A stretch of DNA of 8,041 nucleotides, from positions 1-8,041 of the forward strand of contig JAOUQB010000097.1 in NCBI GenBank assembly GCA_029879555.1, given 5' to 3'. Under the pieces are notes generated by a model. That model was not told the origin of the DNA. It ran no database searches and saw nothing but the letters and a program-made list of their open reading frames with translations. The stretch comes from Nitrospirota bacterium (GTDB lineage Bacteria > Nitrospirota > Nitrospiria > Nitrospirales > UBA8639). Made by a program: the position numbers and the translations under genes. Of this stretch, positions 6,520-8,041 are shown piece by piece. How positions within the stretch are numbered: position 1 is the stretch's first letter; each line of letters begins with the position of its first letter.

Positions 6520-8001
6520 TTATGGGGCATCTTGAGCACAACGAAACCCCTGATCTGGGTTTCCGCCAGGATTTTTAGTCATTTTGTCCGAAGGCCAAAG
6601 CCGAGCAAGCTCCATCGATTCATCGGCTCCAGGCCACCCGGTTCGCCAATCCCCACCACGACGATTACCTTCATCTACCCATTCCGTAACATTCCCAGCC
6701 ATATCAAACACTCCAAAGGGACTTTTATCTTTCTGGAAGGACCCAATCGGAGAAATCTTCTCATCGTAGACATTACAAAAGAAACAATAATTTTTATTAA
6801 AATTCGTCATAGACTCGTGTGGCTTTTCATTACCCCAAGGATATTTTCGCCCATCGGTTCCTCGTGCAGCTTTTTCCCACTCATCGTTGGTTGGCAACCG
6901 TTTCCCGACCCATCGGCAGTAGGAATACGCATCAAAGTAATTCGTCCCCGCCACTGGATGCTTTCGGTGTGCACCCAAATTAACATCGTCCCAGCCCGCC
7001 GGAATACGTTGAGTATCGCTTCCTTGTTTAAGAAATTTCGCATACCGCTCAACCGTCACTTCATAGGTATCGATATAGAAAGCCTTCACAAGCGTTTTGC
7101 GAGGGGGGTTATCCTTAAAACTCCGACTTCCTTTCAAAAATTCTCCATCTGGCACCAACACCATCGGCGCTCCATCTTGACCGGTGGTGGATGACGGAAG
7201 ACCTTTCGATGAAGGCTCAGGGGATTCTTCTACAATAAATCCACCCGGGCCACGATTCAGTCTGTGGTTATTGGGTAGAGGTGAAGGCTCTTCTGGCTTG
7301 ATGACGAATCCACCAAGCGCCGTCCCATCGGTTGCCTGTGGCTCAATCCCGATGCCGTCCAAGTAATTCAAGAGGTTCTTGTGCGTAATACCTAACCCAA
7401 ATTCACCTCGATTGGTCATCACCATTCCTACGACTTTGCCATCAACCAGAATCGGCCCACCAGAAAATCGGGAGGCCACTCCTGGATCCAAGGTGATATC
7501 GTGCACGACCCGATTCGAAATATCTCGCTTGACCAGCGCCCAATCTCCTCCACCACCAGGATGGCCGATCACCAGCGCCTGCTCACCCCCGGAAGCCAAT
7601 TGGGCGGATGACTCAAAAACGAGTCCTGTGACCACAGATGGCCGCTGGTCCTTCCCTCGTACCAAAATGATCGCCAGCCCCCGAAGGTCGTCACTCACTT
7701 GCGCACCGGGCAACACCATCCCCTGGGCCGGCCCCTGCCCTCCTGGCAGCACATCTTTTGAAAAAAAGTCGATAGTTGGTTGGGGGTCTCCAGCAATCAC
7801 ATGCGCCGCCGTTATGATGTACAGCATCTCCGGTTCGACTCGAACAATGAACCCTGTCCCCACCTGTCCGGTTTTGGTCGTAATTTTCACAACCCCGGCC
7901 TTGAGCGCATCAAGGTCCAGCGCAAATGTGTTGGAGGCAGCCGACACCACGACCACCGCCATAACCATGCTTCTGAAGATTTGTCGCTGAAACCATCGCA
8001 C
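6520..8001 (-). CDS. Secreted trypsin-like protease domain fused to FGE-sulfatase (SUMF1-like) domain, copy 1
   Basis: A 493-residue exported protein paralogous to the next gene. The start is GTG at 8001, with AGGAGA 8 bases upstream. A signal peptide occupies residues 1-27 (SMVMAVVVVSAASNTFA). The trypsin-like domain (about 30-220) has TAAHV with His67 and RFSGGP with Ser180; Gly108 stands where the catalytic Asp is expected and Arg178-Phe179 precede the Ser, as in its paralogue, so it may be inactive. The linker (about 221-275) is longer than in the paralogue and contains two copies of a GGFhh...EPSP-like unit. The FGE-like domain (about 276-493) shows GAPMVLVPDGEF, FYIDTYEVT, GKRLPTNDEWE (366-376), YPWG, DMAGNVTEW (433-441) and GFRC (485-488), but a degraded RGGSW (RRGGDW), no copper-binding cysteine pair, and an extra CFFC (406-409). 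A roughly 25-residue segment after EWV that the paralogue has is absent. The function is inferred to be extracytoplasmic binding; the ligand is unknown. Confidence 0.9.
   Translation of the reverse strand: MRWFQRQIFRSMVMAVVVVSAASNTFALDLDALKAGVVKITTKTGQVGTGFIVRVEPEMLYIITAAHVIAGDPQPTIDFFSKDVLPGGQGPAQGMVLPGAQVSDDLRGLAIILVRGKDQRPSVVTGLVFESSAQLASGGEQALVIGHPGGGGDWALVKRDISNRVVHDITLDPGVASRFSGGPILVDGKVVGMVMTNRGEFGLGITHKNLLNYLDGIGIEPQATDGTALGGFVIKPEEPSPLPNNHRLNRGPGGFIVEESPEPSSKGLPSSTTGQDGAPMVLVPDGEFLKGSRSFKDNPPRKTLVKAFYIDTYEVTVERYAKFLKQGSDTQRIPAGWDDVNLGAHRKHPVAGTNYFDAYSYCRWVGKRLPTNDEWEKAARGTDGRKYPWGNEKPHESMTNFNKNYCFFCNVYDEKISPIGSFQKDKSPFGVFDMAGNVTEWVDEGNRRGGDWRTGWPGADESMELARLWPSDKMTKNPGGNPDQGFRCAQDAP
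7195..7314 (-). repeat. Imperfect internal repeat in the linker of copy 1
   Basis: Residues 230-243 (GGFVIKPEEPSPLP, 7273-7314) and 253-269 (GGFIVEESPEPSSKGLP, 7195-7245) are related units: Gly-Gly-Phe, a hydrophobic pair, then acidic and proline residues. They lie in a Pro/Gly-rich stretch joining the protease-like and FGE-like domains. The paralogue's linker lacks them, so the duplication arose after the genes separated or was lost from the other. Confidence 0.55.
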
Positions 8002-8009
8002 GATCAGTC

Positions 8010-8015
8010 TCTCCT
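8010..8015 (-). promoter_or_regulatory. Ribosome binding site supporting the GTG start of copy 1
   Basis: AGGAGA on the minus strand, 8 bases before GTG at 8001. It favours the GTG over the ATG codons 11 and 13 codons downstream, which would shorten the charged start of the signal peptide. Only 26 further bases of upstream sequence are visible, so no promoter can be judged. Confidence 0.6.
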
Positions 8016-8041
8016 ACAGCCCGATAAGATGACGAACTGGT

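Noticed and set aside
6532..7194. 220-codon plus-strand frame opposite the FGE-like domain of copy 1
   Set aside because: It is antisense to conserved motifs (GKRLPT, YPWG, DMAGNV) that establish the minus-strand frame, and no family is recognisable in its own translation.
7379..7990. Long open frame on the plus strand (203 codons) opposite the protease-like domain
   Set aside because: It lies wholly antisense to a gene with clear domain motifs, its translation is low-complexity (Pro/Ser/Thr-rich) with no recognisable motif, and it has the look of a shadow frame.

Overview
The window carries one bacterial genomic segment in which every gene I can support lies on the minus strand. Reading in the direction of transcription (high to low coordinates), the order is: a secreted trypsin-like/FGE-like fusion protein (6520-8001), a second, paralogous fusion protein (4768-6237), a small exported protein of unknown function (4048-4707), a membrane-anchored protein of unknown function (2442-3737), a two-helix DUF3592-type membrane protein (1838-2320), and an exported protein with two c-type haem motifs (159-1640). 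Every one has a signal peptide or membrane segment, so the segment encodes envelope or periplasmic functions. I see no tRNA, rRNA, CRISPR array or complete insertion sequence.

Host: the base composition looks balanced by eye. The protein types (secreted serine-protease/SUMF1 fusions, exported c-type cytochromes) and the intergenic repeats (the CCCTCACC type and the CCGCAAGC type) fit an environmental Gram-negative bacterium. A Nitrospira-like member of Nitrospirota is my best guess from memory of similar proteins. This is an inference, not a demonstrated assignment.

Region 4741-8001 is a diverged tandem duplication. The two fusion proteins are about 74% identical over a 124-residue gap-free block of the protease-like domain, but much less alike in the FGE-like domain. 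Homology continues about 27 bases past both stop codons. Both copies share an atypical protease active site: His and Ser are present, but Gly sits where Asp is expected, and Arg-Phe replaces the Gly-Asn/Asp before the Ser. Both also lack the copper-binding cysteines of true formylglycine-generating enzyme. They look like secreted binding or scaffold proteins rather than ordinary enzymes. The 282-base spacer between them holds two facing GC-rich repeats, a candidate sigma70-type promoter, and a possible 9-codon leader reading frame whose stop overlaps the start of the downstream gene as ATGA.

Region 3738-4047 is a gene-poor spacer with a BIME/REP-like cluster of small hairpins. Region 159-3737 holds three envelope genes with spacers of 121 and 197 bases. 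The low-coordinate edge (1-158) has features that may belong to an insertion-sequence end or the start of another gene, but too little is visible to decide. The window does not reveal a recognised pathway. The best leads are the duplicated pseudoprotease/FGE-like pair and the unusual leader arrangement before its second member.
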